Shown piece after piece: positions 1 through 12,992 of a stretch of 64,000 nucleotides of DNA. The position numbers and the translations under genes were made by a program. The number at the start of each line of letters is the position of its first letter. Position 1 is the stretch's first letter. This DNA is from Cloeon dipterum (Eukaryota > Arthropoda > Insecta > Ephemeroptera > Baetidae). The stretch lies in the NCBI RefSeq assembly GCF_949628265.1, contig NC_088786.1, positions 32,385,681 to 32,449,680 on the forward strand, in the 5' to 3' direction. A model generated the notes under the pieces. That model did not search any database and was not told the DNA's origin. It saw only the letters and a program-made list of their open reading frames with translations.

Positions 1-574
1 CTTCACCCACGAATACTTCATCTCCTCGTACATGTCAGATTCAGGGTCGTCTGACGATTTCTCGCTCGACTCGCCAGCCTTCGATGGTGACTTCTCTGAA
101 TATATGTGGATGGAAAATGAGGAAGAGTTTGAGAAAGAGGTAATGGCTAGAATCCACACAACAAATCTTTATTAATACATACAAATAAACCCCTTTCAGG
201 TTATGCAGAAGCTTGAAGAAGAGGAGTTGACTGAGCAGTGTTTGGAAGCAATGCTTGAGGACGAGCGAGAAATCAGAAACATCAGGAATGCCTTGGAGTC
301 TTGCGTGTAGGTTAAATTCCCCCAAAAATGAAATTTAATATTACATAAACCTTTTCCCCCATAGATCTGTTCCTGCAGCTCTTCCGCAGCAACTGCAGTC
401 TACTCGAGTGTCAGATCCTCATCTTGTCAGCAAGGTTGCTTAACCCTGTAATGGTAATGAAGCGCCTTTGTTCTAATCTTGTGGAATTTTGCATTGCAGA
501 GTTCTTTGAATCCGGACGCGGCCGAGTTTGTTCCGACACAAACGTCATCTTCAAAAAAGAGTCCCACGACCTAA
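1..574 (+). CDS. Paip2: PAIP2, polyadenylate-binding protein-interacting protein 2 (3' part)
   Basis: Translational repressor that binds poly(A)-binding protein and displaces it from poly(A). Both family motifs are visible. The acidic PAM1 core (EYMWMENEEEFEKE) ends exon 1 and continues in exon 2, and a C-terminal PAM2 peptide (SSLNPDAAEFVPTQ) lies in the last exon. Coding exons are <1..139, 200..306, 365..434 and 500..574 (TAA). All joints are GT-AG and in phase; exon 2 to exon 3 is joined through a split codon (GT|A). The reading frame is open to the window edge, so the true start may lie upstream; the ATG at 31 is only an internal candidate. It converges on mRpL49. Confidence 0.87.
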
Positions 575-2225
575 TATTCCTAGGCTAAGTAATAAATCTA
601 AGACAAAATTTCCTTTCTAACTCGATGGTTACTAAAACCAAAAAAACTGGACTAACGTAATTGCTATGCATAATCCGCTACCATTTAAAGTTTTGAAGCT
701 GCTGTATGACAGTCGAGGTTTATCAAATAATCTCAACCACTCTGAGTGAACCAAAGAAAGCTCCAAGGTCCTAAATTGCGTACGAAGGAGAGCGGGAATG
801 AGGCCATAATTATAGCGCTAATGTTTGTTGCAAATCAATTGATGGTTGTGCTTTTTCTAACCTAATCAAATGATGATAATATGTATACTTTCCTTGTACT
901 TAATACGCCCCAATTGGCCCTTCATGCGCTGGTGCATCTCTTTCTAAGATACAAATAATACGAATCGAGAGAATATTGAATTTCTGTGATGCGCGAGAGT
1001 GAATTTACATTTCCATTATTTTATTTGGAAATCAATTGAACTTGTTAGTCTTGTACAAAATGATGAGACAAACAAACAACATGGTTTTTCTGTTGTTTTT
1101 ACCTTAGATTAAACAAGTGTACAAATTCCTTTAATGTGATTCTGACCAATAATCTCAGTTGCATAATTATGATAATTAATTCATGATCTGAACAGTTAAG
1201 ACAAGTAGTATCTTTTTTTATATTAAATGCAGAGCAAATGATATTATATTATAATCCTAAGTCTTCAGCCATTTCTTTGGTCTGGCTAATTTCGGTTTGC
1301 ACCGTGTACCACAAACCGCAATGCACACTCACAGAAACATAATTTTTGGCACAGCAATTTATTGTCGCTTTCATTAACAGCTTTGAAGTATAAAATATAT
1401 ATTAATTAGTTTGTTAGGTGTTAAGTACCTGTCGATGTCTTGATATATTGGAAAGGTCCAACGGATGGGAAGTTAAATTTGATGTGTAATAATTTCTTGC
1501 TGTGGAAAGTGAGAAAAGGAGGATAGTAGTTGTAAGCAGACTCTCTTTGTTAAAGTCGGGAGAGAAAAATATTGAAAATACCAAAAAATGTGATCGTAAC
1601 TGTAACTATTTTCGTTTAACTGCTGTAGACCAAGACATTAAAAAAGTATAAATTTTCACCAAGCGGTGTTTTGTTGGAATGTACCCAAATGCAGTGTTGA
1701 GATACCAATGCTCGAAATTAAAATGTCGCTAAAATAGCATGAAAATCACTTGATTCCAAGATCATTTTTTGTTCAGGTTTGCCACAGCGCTTAATTTTTG
1801 TACCAAAATGATCGCCCTTGATGATTTAAAAAAGACAATTGAGCTCAACGCGCTGGATGAGCCAACAATCTCCAGTAATGGGCGTCAGGTTCCTTATTAG
1901 AGTTAAAAAGCTGTGCGTGTTTTTCCTAGGTTCTATTTTACGAGGAACTGAAATTCCGAAATTTTCCTGGAAGTGGACAAAAGAAATCTTTAATTACCCA
2001 TAGTCTCGGTTTCTGCCGAACATGGAAAATAAATTAATAGCTTAATTAATCATCAGTTAAAAAAATATCTGATTCCTCATGAGAGGCCTTCAAACAGAAG
2101 CCGAAACTGTGGTTGAGCAATAAAAATTATGACGTTTGTTCGCTTTGAGGAAATTATCCATCTATACAGTTGTTTCAGCAGCACATTTTATTAACCACTC
2201 AACACTAATTACACTAAACCTCCAA
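575..2225. other. Convergent intergenic region, PAIP2 / mRpL49
   Basis: AT-rich stretch of 1.65 kb between two convergent stop codons. It probably holds both 3' UTRs (an AATAAA lies about 15 bp after the PAIP2 stop). I see no further gene, tRNA or repeat. Confidence 0.5.
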
Positions 2226-2753
2226 CTAGAATCCTTTTTCATCGTAAAACTCCATCACAACATTGTAGACGTCACCTGTAATCACAAGCTTTCCGTACAT
2301 TTCGTTAACGTGAATTCCATGCTTCAAGCCGAGCCGTTCTTCGATGCGTTTGCTCAGGTCCTCTTTCAGCCTCCAAATGTCACCGGTGATGAACTTGATG
2401 ATAGTGAACTTCTGGAAACCCCTCTCTTTGATCTTCAGATAAACGGAGGGCTGGTGGTTGCGGGAACGCCCGATGAAGTATGGTTCGTTCAGGGATTTTG
2501 CGTAGGTCGGTCTCCAGCCACTGGGCAGGGTTGTTTCTGTGGATGAACGTGGTGCAGGCACAGTTTTCATAGGAAGCAGCCGCTCCACGAAGCGCCATTC
2601 TGCAGGGTCACGCGACACTTCAACGTCAGGGTACTTTTTGAGAGGATCCACCACTGTACTGCCCAAATAACTCGAGTTTCTGGCAGGCTGCACGCTTAAA
2701 GCCGATCGTCTTGCGGCGTACGCTAGAGTTCTGCCCAGAACTTGTAATGACAT
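2226..2753 (-). CDS. mRpL49: Mitochondrial ribosomal protein L49
   Basis: Single-exon gene of 175 aa. It is a component of the mitochondrial large ribosomal subunit. Family signature blocks are EWRFVERLLP, PSGWRP, LNEPYFIGRSRNHQPSVYL, a GDIWRLKEDL helix and the NEMYGKLVITGDY-like end. The N-terminus (MSLQVLGRTLAYAARR) is a plausible mitochondrial presequence, and this start was chosen over an in-frame ATG seven codons upstream (2774). It is head-to-head with EMC6, the two starts 585 bp apart, so they may share a promoter region. Confidence 0.9.
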   Translation of the reverse strand: MSLQVLGRTLAYAARRSALSVQPARNSSYLGSTVVDPLKKYPDVEVSRDPAEWRFVERLLPMKTVPAPRSSTETTLPSGWRPTYAKSLNEPYFIGRSRNHQPSVYLKIKERGFQKFTIIKFITGDIWRLKEDLSKRIEERLGLKHGIHVNEMYGKLVITGDVYNVVMEFYDEKGF

Positions 2754-3337
2754 TTTTATCTGCAATTTAAACAACTTGAATCATTACAGACACAAATCTC
2801 ATGAAATCTATTACATACATCTTAAACTATCCGGTAATAACAGAGTTTGTGTTGTTGTTTTATTTTTCTGTCTTCTGGTGCGAAAATAATCTTTCAATGA
2901 AATGAAACGGCACGCCCATTTCTTTGCTTTTGACCGCAGCTGTTTTGTTTTTAGTTTTCAGTCTCACCAACAGTATCAATATCAAAACGGTGAATTTTTT
3001 CACTAAATATTTTAAATATGACTGTAATGTAATGATTTATCTTTAGAACTATTTAAATTTAAAAATTAAAGGTAATCCAAATTCTTAAAATTAGTTTTAG
3101 GAGCGAAAAACTTAAAAACCAATTTAATGTTTTGAATTAAACTGTTGGCAATACTTACTGATCTTTTGCCACGCCCACCGTCACTTAACAAATTTACCAA
3201 CTAAAATTATGAAAGCAGAAGAATAACAAGAAAAACTTCCGTTGAATTACAATTTGCAGTACGGTACCGCTATTTTATTAATCAATCCTTCCTTAATCTT
3301 TCACAGCGTATTTTAAGTTCCAGATTCTTCAAATAAA

Positions 3338-4005
3338 ATGTCACGAACAGCGAGGAACATGGGAGCAATGACTACCACGGGAGGCAGGGTAAAAACAAAG
3401 TTGACCAAGTCTGGAGGTTTGTATTGTAATTACATACCCTTTTCTCGTGGTTTACAATCATTTTTGTTTAGACATGATTGCGTACAGTGAAGGCGCAGTC
3501 AGAAATAACCACGCCGTCGTTGAGTATTGTCGGACGTCAATGAGTGCTCTGTCTGGCGGTACTGCTGGAATTTTGGGTCTCACTGGCTTCTACGGATTCG
3601 GATTCTACGTATTTGCCGTCGTCGGACTATGGGTAATTTTCAAATTATTATGGATGGGTCTTAGGTAGGCTTGTCACCTTAATTTTGAGCTGGAACAATG
3701 AGTGAGGGGACACTTGAGGTGATACGTAAGCCATCTCAGACTCGCCCTACGAAAAAGAATCCATAATTTAATAAGATGATGTTTTCCCCTATTTAGGCTC
3801 TCTTGCTTTTGAAGGCAGGCAGTCAATGGAAGAAATATTTTGTAAATCGGAGAAGTCTTTTGACAAGTGGATTCATTGGTGGCCTCTTCACATACATCCT
3901 CTTTTGGACGTAAGTCTTATTAATATTCTTATCAATTTTGCATTGGACATTTTATCCTTGACCATGTTTTTCAGATTTTTGTACGGAATGGTTCATGTTT
4001 ACTAG
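3338..4005 (+). CDS. EMC6: ER membrane protein complex subunit 6
   Basis: Small subunit of the EMC insertase, which places tail-anchored and multipass proteins into the ER membrane. Four coding exons: 3338..3416, 3472..3632, 3797..3909 and 3975..4005, all GT-AG and in phase, giving about 127 aa. The conserved core ([20 protein letters not shown] followed by [12 protein letters not shown]) begins exon 2. Three hydrophobic segments follow: one spanning the glycine-rich stretch, [13 protein letters not shown], and the C-terminal [19 protein letters not shown]. The N-terminal 25 residues are basic and poorly conserved. Confidence 0.92.
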
Positions 4006-5331
4006 ATTACGAAGTCACCACCAGGATTGAATATCATCTATTCCACGTCTTCATTATTTATCGTTACGTTATTTGTCATTCCTGTTATTACCCAAATTGT
4101 TGTGCCTACAATGCCAATGAGGGCAAATTAAATTCCAACAGGATTAATTTAAACTTTTTTTATTCTATAACTTTTCAAGTCACATGCTGTCCAATGTTCA
4201 GATATCAGACAGTGAGTCTTTTTGCGGAGTAATATTCATCAATTTAAGGTTTGCTTCATCGTATTTGCCGTATTTGTCCAGAAAAAAAAATTGGTGGACA
4301 ATTTCCATCTTCAATGCACAAGGGTCTGAACACAGAATACAATGATTGGGTTACACTTTTCACAAGAGGGAACATGAAAAAAAGCTCATTAAATGTCCTA
4401 CTAACATGCTCCCAACAATTTTATGTACAAACAACTGTCTCATTTACCGGCTACCTTTGCAGATGCAGAAATAACAATTTTAATCTATCAAAAACAAATC
4501 TTTGCAATTATGTATTAAATAAACAAGTAAGTTTAATCTGCGAAGATGGTACTTTTTAAGCACAGAGTATTTTTGCCAAATGAAAATTGCTAGTTCTTTT
4601 GATTACTGGTGTCTATGTACAAACAACAAACAGAGCGTTACGGCCGAGCGAGCGCAGGTATTCCTCATTATCTTACACGTATTTTGGCAGAATAAAAAAT
4701 CAATCAGGTTACATCACAATTATTAGGGAAACATCGATAGCAAGCTGCGAAATGAAAAATTGCACTTGACTTGTGCCCAACACAACGTTCGTACAAATTA
4801 TTCTCATAATATTAAAAAGTTACAACAGCACACTTTCCAGTAGAGTTTGAGATCTTAAGCCCAAAAGCATAAATCGATAGTCACACGTTTTGTTTCGTTC
4901 AGCACAGATTTTCCTCTCGAAATGTTCTCTCACTCTCGGTGTATAATGATTTATAAAGTATCCTTGGAATGTGTTGTCTGCAAAAATGCACAAAGGGCCA
5001 CACTTGGTTCCACTGCTCAGGGTCTACACGGGCAATTAAAATGAATTCCTTCAAGACTGTAGGAGCCACACACACACACACTGATGAATAATAGGACGTT
5101 TGCGCTTCTGGGCGTATCACAGGACCGCTGCTTTCAGTCAATTGGTCCTCAATCAAACGCTGAAAGCAGATAAAAACAAACAAATAGAAGCAAAGCCGTA
5201 CTGAAAGCGTGCAGGATTTGGAAAAAATCAAATTATTTTGTCAGGCAAGCGGGTTTGAAGCTTCTCTATCTCTACTATGTATTTCATGTCGAGAATATTC
5301 TGATTATGTTTTTTCTTTCCCATCTTCCAAG
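4006..5331. other. EMC6 / slmb 3' region
   Basis: AT-rich DNA between the EMC6 stop and the slmb stop, which converge. It most likely contains the slmb 3' UTR. Short open frames here (for example 4899-5231 minus) have no recognisable domain and no splice support. Confidence 0.45.
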
Positions 5332-8300
5332 TTAAAAGAACTGCTTGAATTTTGCCCTCGAGTGGCCTGGAGAAGAGTACGCACGTGAGGGGCTGCGGTT
5401 GTTGTTTGAGGAAGCGCTGGACGGTAGTTGCGCAGTGCCTTCGGGCGGAGCGCTGGAGTTGAGAAAGTCCCAGATAAGGATGGTGTCGTCATGAGAGCTG
5501 CTCACGATTTGGAACTCGTCAAACTGCAGCCGGAATACACGACCCGTGTGCTCCTGAAACAAGTACGAACCCACTATCAATAATCCGAAGTGGGAGACCA
5601 AAAACTTGACACTGACCACAAGAGTACGCAGGCACAGGGTGCTGGCTGGCGATCTCGGGTCCAGGGCGGCTACCAAGTCCCAAACTTTGATTTTGCTGAA
5701 ATGCAGAAAGGCAAATTAGTGATTGTGCATAATTTTTATGATTTACAATAGTAATCGTTGACAGAATAAACGGTCACATTAATTAAAAATGTACTGTTTA
5801 ATATTAAATTTAAATTATAATGTAAATAGATGGCATTTGAAGGAGCGAAATTATTTTAATTTCATAATTTTTGGAGCAGCATTAATTTAATTAGTCGTTT
5901 CAATGATATAGAGTCGCCAACAACATAAAATGTCCTTAAAAAACCTAACTTTTTAAACTGTCAAAAATTACTAAATGATTTAAGAGTCACAAAAAAGTTT
6001 TACAACTTTAAAACAAAATAATCTTTCAATTTTTAAAATACTTGGCTCTTAAATCCGTAGAACTTTGTGAATGAGTCAGGCTGGTTCACACCAAAGCAGG
6101 GTTTAAAGGTTCAATGAGATCATAATTTGACAACACGTTAAATCATTTTAAATATTAAGGGCAAAATCCAACCATGTACACAGCATTATCTAATTAAATA
6201 TTTTAACACCTAAATGTGAATTCTTTAATGATTGTATGAGCATCTTGTATCTTTATGTTTTGATTCTTACATTTTGAGCTATGAAAAAAATAGGTGCGTA
6301 CCCGTCGTAGGCGCCACTGACGATTCTCTTGTTGTCAAAGCGGATGCACCTGACCAACTCTTCATGTCCTTCCAACACGCGCAAACAAGCACCGCACTCA
6401 ATGTCCCAGAGCCGGATGGTGTTGTCCGAGCTGCCGCTGACCACCAGTCGATCTCTGTATTGGAGACAAGCGATTCCCCTCTTGTGACCATTCAACGTAC
6501 GAACGAATTCGCAAGAGGAAGTGCTCCACACCTGTGAGAACAGACGCAAAGTGAATTCCTCGCTTCTGCTAGTCAACTAAGACGCGCACCTTGATGGTCC
6601 TGTCTCCACTGGCGGAAACGATGTATTTCTCGTCAAAGTCGACAACGTTAACCGCGGCTCTGTGCCCGACCAGCACCCGTCTCATCGTGATTTCCGTAGG
6701 AGTAGTCATGTCCCACACGGCAATGGAGCGGTCCTAAGAGAGGGGATTTTTTTTAAAACATCAATTGATGGGCAGGTGCGATTTTTACTTTTGAGCAGGT
6801 GACCATCATGCCGTTGTTGAAGCGCAGGTGGAGGACGGCCTCGCAATGGTGGATGAGCGTGTTGACCATTTCGCCAGTGACCACGTCCCACACCCGAACG
6901 GTAGAGTCGCTCGAGCCTGAGATTATCACCTTGTCATCGTACTGCAGGCACAACACTGAGCCCGTGTGACCAGTCAGCACCTAAAAATTGGAAAGTTGGT
7001 AATTTGTTTAGTTTCGTCCGAGCCACCATAATGAAATTTCGCTGACACAATCAACATGCATTTTGTTTACCCATTAATATTTACAGCAAAATTATGAAAT
7101 GAGATTAATTTTTATCTTGATGATAAACACTTGTGATAACGCCAGAAAAGAGCAGCGTAAATTTGGTGCTTCACTAGCCAAGCATTAAGCTCAGTACCAG
7201 CAGTGAAAACAAATTGATTATGTGCATACAAAGCTTGATGCAACGGAGAAGTTTGACACAGATTCTAAACAAGATGATTCCACACACAATTATCAATGGA
7301 GAAAACTGACCTTGACACAGTTGAGGTTGCTCCTGTCCCACACCTTGATGGTGTTGTCTCTGAGACCTGAGACGATTTTCTGGTCATCGTACTGAAGACA
7401 GTAGACGCCCTTAGAGTTTTCAGATCTGCAGTTGATACGTTGCAAGTTGTGTCGGCCCATCCGCCAGTTGTTTTCTATGCTCTGCGGGGGTGTAAAAATT
7501 AACAAAGGTTAATATCGGGTCTGCGGAGAAAAATATTTCATCTTTGCCTCAATATCTTGAATAATTTTTGGGTAGTGCGATCTGTAGAAAGAATGGACTC
7601 TGTTTGTTTCGCCAGGCTTTGGTTTGAATAAATATTGTATCCTAGAATTAAGAAAAATGTGAACACCACGGGGAGAAGACTTTGAAGTGGTTAGTTACCA
7701 TCCTCTTCGCTCCGCCAGCCCTCTCCACAGCAGGTCAGTGCGTACTTTTCGTTCAATCAACTTCTTCCAGAGCATGCCTTCGGATATCACTCGGTACCAC
7801 TCTTTGCACACCAGTTCGGCCGAACAAAGCGACTCGGCGTCCAGGTATGAAAGGATGTTCTCTGCTACGTGGTCCAGACCTTTTTCTAAAAATTTCAAAG
7901 CAATCAATATAACACCTCCTCAACAAAACTTGAAAATTTTTGGTAAATATTATTTAATTTTAAAAATGTTGTCTTTTGTTGAAATAATTTGAAACTCGTA
8001 CTTGGAAGCAGCGAGACAAAATCTCTCTGGAGCATTGGCTTGAGGAACGTATTGATGTGGCCGTGTTGGTAGTGGCACATGCGGGCCAGCAGGTGCTCGA
8101 CGAACTCTATCTGGTCCTGTTCGCCCCATCCCTCGAACTGGCGCAGGCACAGCTCCCGTTGTGACAGGTAGTGCACCGAGTGCTCCCGTTTCCGCACGGA
8201 GCCGTCGCACAGGATCGTCATTGGGTGCTGCGAAACACGAAACAAAATTATAAATCGCGTGCTCCAGACAGCCTCGGCAAAAGTGTTATGATTCCGAATG

Positions 8301-11300
8301 CGGCTCGCGTGCCAACTATTGAAGAGGTAGGGCGCGTCGAAGGCAAGAGTGCTACTACCGACCGCAAAATTGCCTCTAATTCTTTCAATCCGATTTGTAA
8401 GAATCAGTGAGCCGTTTCGTTTAATCTATCTAGAAATCAACCTAAAAATGGGCCCTATCAAAATACACACTTTAATTCACATCGATGGCAGTTGAAGGTA
8501 ATTATACCAATTGTTTATGCGACGTCACGTTTTCAATCTCATTGGAACGATTTACATGTATTATTTTTTAGCTGCATTTATTTTTACGACATCCTTCATA
8601 GGCACCTACGAGTTAAAATTCAAATAGCATTATTTGTATATTAGATTCTAAAGTATACATCTGTTTCCTAGAGACGATTTTCACGATAAAATTTGAAACG
8701 TGAGATATTTTCAGACCGCTTTATCTATTTCAAATCAAAATTAGTGACGCAATCCGAATTTCCCCATTGAAGCCTTGTGCGCCTATGTAGGCAAGAGGCG
8801 GAAACATTCCAAGAAGAAAGTGCCACTGGACAAGAAAGGAAGCATTTCGACTCCAATATACGAAATCTCATTTTGAAACAAAAGGCACGAGCGGCGCTTT
8901 CGTTTGAGTGGGCCTCGTTGTTGCGGTGCGGACGGACGAGCAGACACCAAATTACAGATGCGCGTCTCGTGCCGGCCAAACAATTGTTGTTTGCAACACA
9001 GGCCTCGGCCAGGCCGGCCAGTCACGTCTCCTAACGCCGAATGGCGAGGCAATAAGTGCGAAATTCGCTAAGACGCACTCGGCCGAAGCACAGCGTTAAT
9101 GCCGCCTTTCCGCTCGACAAGAGTGGACAAAAACAAAGCAGTAACGTTTCCCGAAAAATGAAATAGATGTCCATGACAGATGGGCTTGGAAGGAGAGACA
9201 ATTTATCATCTGCTGCGGCAACAAATAGGAATGCGACTCAAATCAACTTTCGAGAGATAGAGATTGGAAATGGAGAAACATTCCTCTAGCCATTAGTCAA
9301 AAACCGAGTAGATAAAACTTAAAGAGGATTTAAACACGAAATCACTTCATATCACAACTGCGAGGGGCTAACAGGGAAAGAACACTGTTTATTATAGGAT
9401 CTTTAAATCATTTTTTATTAATTACCACGAAGGAAAATAGAATAGTGTTACCGTGTTTCTTCCTTATTGTTATGCAATTTTCCAGGTAATTGAATAAAGC
9501 CGCAATAAACCTAGATCTCACAATCAGGACGCTCGCTTTGACACGTTTTCCATTTCAACCAGCACGCTCAGGATCAGTGGGCGGTAAACCAGGGCAGTTT
9601 CACCAGAAATTCGCGAATCTATTCGAGTGTGTGTATGCAAAAACTGAAGCCGGAGAGTGCTTTCGTTTTCCTGCCGACGTGCCGACAAAGGCTGGGTCAT
9701 CTCTCGTGATGACGTCAGCCGCGAAATAAAGAAAGAAAGAAAGCAGCCAGCTAGAGCTGCTGTTCCCTGGCGGCGCTTCTTCTACCTGAACCTGGCTGGT
9801 TGGCTGACTGACTGACGAGAGCACATAACGGCAGAGGTCTGCTGCTGCAGCCACAGCCGCTTCTTCCGCGTGCAGCACGTGTGCAATCGGACGAATAATT
9901 TCACGAGAGAACATCGCATTGCGCCATTGTTGAAATTGCTACACTCCACAAGTCCACACTTTTTTAGCCTTGCGAAAATTTATTAGCTGGTTTTGAGGTT
10001 ACTTTGCAGAAACAGGAAAAACAATTAAAGCAATATTCAATCGGCTTAAGTAATGAAATGAGCCACAAAGCTGATTTTAATTGGTTTTTTGTTAATGCTT
10101 GACAACCATTACGATTTAATTGCAAAGTGCAGCAAGTTCAACATTTTTTTGTTATCAAACAAGATTAAAAGTTAATAAAAGCATAATTTATAGAAGCAGA
10201 TAAACAGACCAGTTTTAAGTCTAAGACGAAAACGTCATTAAATTTTTAAAACTTGCCAAACCTTGGCAAAGTAGTACCCATCGCTGGATTAATGTCTATA
10301 ATTAATTAAGCCAGCAAAAAGTACTTCCAGTTGAAATTTAAAAAAGCATCTTGCTCTGTTTTTAAAGAGCTATTTATATTTCTACACATGATGTTGTCCC
10401 AAGCCTCATGAATAATTATAGTTAGGGATGCAACCAGGGCAACCAGCAAATGAATCTAGTTGTACAGGACATTTCTGTAGAAATGTGGAAAAATAAACAG
10501 CTCGCTACACAGCGAGGAAGCTGCTATTAATTTCTCCTGTAAAATAAAACAACCTAGAGTGCATCTACATAAATTATGCCTTCATAGGCATCTATGAACA
10601 AGAAACGTTATGCAAATTAAAACCACAATCGAACAAAAAATCACGTCCAAATGTGCCGAGTGAGTAGTGAGTGTTATTGAGACTGCAGTGACAATGAGGG
10701 ACCCCCTTGATGGTGTCGGACCCCCTGCAGCCAAGTTTAGCAGACACAAGACGTTTTTAGGACAAATAAAATATTCCACTTTTGCACAACAAAATCCAAA
10801 CCTCTAACTTTGCAAAATATTGTTTAAAACTCGCGATTTTTTTAGTACATATGAGAAGTTAATTCTTTTACACTAACACAGCAGTCACACCATGCCCTTG
10901 AATATCATTCAGAAAAGGATGCGAAAATAATTTTGGTTGCTCTCCAACAAAGCTCAAACCAGTCTGTTTCCGAGCAAGTGGAGGATTAAAAAAATAATGA
11001 CGCTTTGTCAAGCGGGCCGCCTTTTCTAGGAAAACAATACTGTGACGTGAGAGCAAATTTGAGTTGAGCCGGTGGAAAATACCGCCCTTGGCCCCAAAAC
11101 AAATTCACTAGCCAGTAATAAGCACGTACATACCTCGCTTATCGTAATAATAAAAATAAAATGCGCTGCGAGGTCACGACGACGGCTTACGGCGGCTTGC
11201 GCGAAGTCCACTAAAGGCACTTCGGGGCCCCTCCCTTCCAAAAAACCCGGCCAGTCGGAGCCTCAGGGTGAACCAACAACCGGATCGGACCTGAAACTCC

Positions 11301-11460
11301 GCCAGGCCGACGCGGAAGGCCGAATTTCGGGCTGATTTCGGGGGCAAAATGGCGGCTGGGTTTGTGTTTCACGCGAAGGGCTCTGTTGGGACGGCCCTTG
11401 GCCACAACTCACCTGCGGAGACGTCGGCGTGCAGTCGTCGGCGATCTTGTCCGTCTCCAT
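5332..11460 (-). CDS. slmb: Slimb / beta-TrCP, F-box WD40 substrate receptor of SCF ubiquitin ligase
   Basis: Recruits phosphodegron substrates (beta-catenin/Armadillo, Ci, IkappaB-type, PER in flies) to SCF. Exons in gene order: 11413-11460 (MET...), 8002-8227 (dimerisation domain), 7699-7885 (F-box), 7548-7641, 7311-7481, 6789-6980, 6590-6733, 6302-6531, 5617-5695 and 5332-5553. Together they give 530 aa. The F-box reads [20 protein letters not shown]; seven WD repeats follow, nearly identical to vertebrate beta-TrCP. The 7482-7547 intron needs a GC donor. The first intron is 3.2 kb. The tail after the last WD repeat ([17 protein letters not shown]...) keeps the RSPSR motif but differs from the usual RTYTYISR ending. 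Confidence 0.95.
8228..11412 (-). other. slmb first intron
   Basis: Intron of 3.2 kb with GT-AG ends in the minus strand. The part nearest exon 1 (about 11150-11410) is GC-richer than the rest and includes an ATGGCGGC motif at 11349. No second gene is supported inside it. Confidence 0.6.
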
Positions 11461-11851
11461 TGTGCAAGGGGTGCGGCCAAAAATCCCGTTCAGTCGGACG
11501 CTTGCAATCCGTCAGTCAAAAAGAGTTGTCAGTGCTGTGTGAGCGAAGTCTTGTTTCGTCGCCGTATGTCTCTCTGACGTCATTGACCTCGTCCAGCTCT
11601 CTTCTCGTTCCTCGGCTCCCCCACCATCCGATTGCAATTTTAGCAGAACACGGCAAGATCAGACTAATATGCGCCATCTCTTTGTATATAAGTAAACTAT
11701 TGGTTGTTTCGACCAATCAGATGCTGGTTTTCAAAATTATTTGCACCAATCGCACTGCTTGAAATGAAGTTGTCCACCATTAAGTAAATTTTGCAACTTC
11801 CGGCCCGAGAATTGAAGTAGGCAGCACCACGCTCAAATAATTCTCGACAAA

Positions 11852-12398
11852 ATGCAGGCCGCTACCAGGGTTTTGAGCTCCAGGACCTGCTCCGTATTGC
11901 AGCGCAGGACCTTCAGGAACAGCAATGTTATTTCCGGACCCCCCGCAGTCCGCATTCCATTCCCCGTAAGTTTTCTTCTTCTGCACAATGCACGCACATG
12001 GTCGATTCGAACCATGACCTACCTATCTTTGGAAAATGGTTACCGTTTTTCCATTACGTTTAAATGAATAATAAATGCACGCTCCTTAGATCCACCGTTA
12101 GGTTTGTGTAAAAGCAAACTGCCATTGACGGTGAATGAGTCATAAGTGTGCTAGATCAATATACCTCTGCAGTGGCCATGCTGCTGGACATCACTGTCCA
12201 GTGATTGGGTCGTTGCAAGGACAATTAAAAATAAAATATAAATTATATTTTTTCACCCAGAGTTAACGGCAAAGGAAAGCGCTAATTTTTTATAACTGAT
12301 TTCAGGAAAAGGTAGCTCACGGCCTGACCATCACCTGTGGTCTCCTGGCCACACCAGCCTACATCCTTGGAAACCTGAAGAATTACTCCAGCAAGTAG
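11852..12398 (+). CDS. COX8: Cytochrome c oxidase subunit 8-like, mitochondrial
   Basis: Two exons, 11852..11965 and 12306..12398, encode 69 aa. An arginine-rich mitochondrial presequence (MQAATRVLSSRTCSVLQRR) precedes GPPAVRIPFP|EKVAHG. A single transmembrane helix (LTITCGLLATPAYILGNL) and a short KNYSSK tail follow. Size, intron position before the helix and the GPP...EKVAHG...YK layout fit insect COX8, a nuclear-encoded small subunit of complex IV. Other small inner-membrane subunits of similar length are the main alternative. It is head-to-head with slmb (starts 391 bp apart). Confidence 0.62.
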
Positions 12399-12992
12399 AC
12401 TTCAAGCTGGATGCTTACTGAATCTCTTAGTCATGCTGCCTACTCGACTGATTTTCCTTTAATTTAATAATCCACTAAAGATGCCGTAGCGATTGTTGAG
12501 ACTTACATACTCTTTTTCCTCTAGTCAACCAATGATTAAATATTTTTTTTAAATTGGCCAGTTCCATGAATACGCTGTGTTAAATTGACGACATCTTGAC
12601 TGAAGCGAGTCTAGACTGTTTGGAAAAGGCTGCAAACTTGGCCTGTGATAATATAGTTACTTCCTTGTAACCTTTATTTGTTAGTAAATGAAATAATATC
12701 GTTGCTCATACAAACGTTTATAATTTATACAACCTCCTCAATAAATTCAATATAGGGGAAGCTGCATTTAAACCCTAGTGTTTCAATTTTCAAATTTATT
12801 GACAGTGACCAGCAGTGTCTAACACAAGGCTGGACTTAAAAAATTTAAGACCACCTTAGCCTTTACATTGTATTCGCCTGAGATGATGAGTGCATCACAT
12901 AATTTAAAAATAAAATATGCAACTTTGCACGGCAAAGCCAGACTAATGTCCGTTAATCACAGTTTGGGTCAGAGGTGATTGCTTGCTTTTCG
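12399..12992. other. Convergent 3' region, COX8-like / MPV17L2-like
   Basis: About 600 bp of AT-rich sequence containing presumptive 3' UTRs of the two convergent genes. Nothing else is recognised. Confidence 0.45.

Noticed and set aside
4899-5231. 110-codon minus frame downstream of the slmb stop
   Set aside because: Composition and position fit slmb 3' UTR or read-through; no family resemblance.
8777-9099. Overlapping open frames on both strands in the slmb first intron
   Set aside because: GC-rich patch opens frames by chance; no domain and no splice support.
11349-11762. 137-codon plus frame starting [14 protein letters not shown]
   Set aside because: It overlaps slmb exon 1 on the other strand and its promoter; no recognisable protein.
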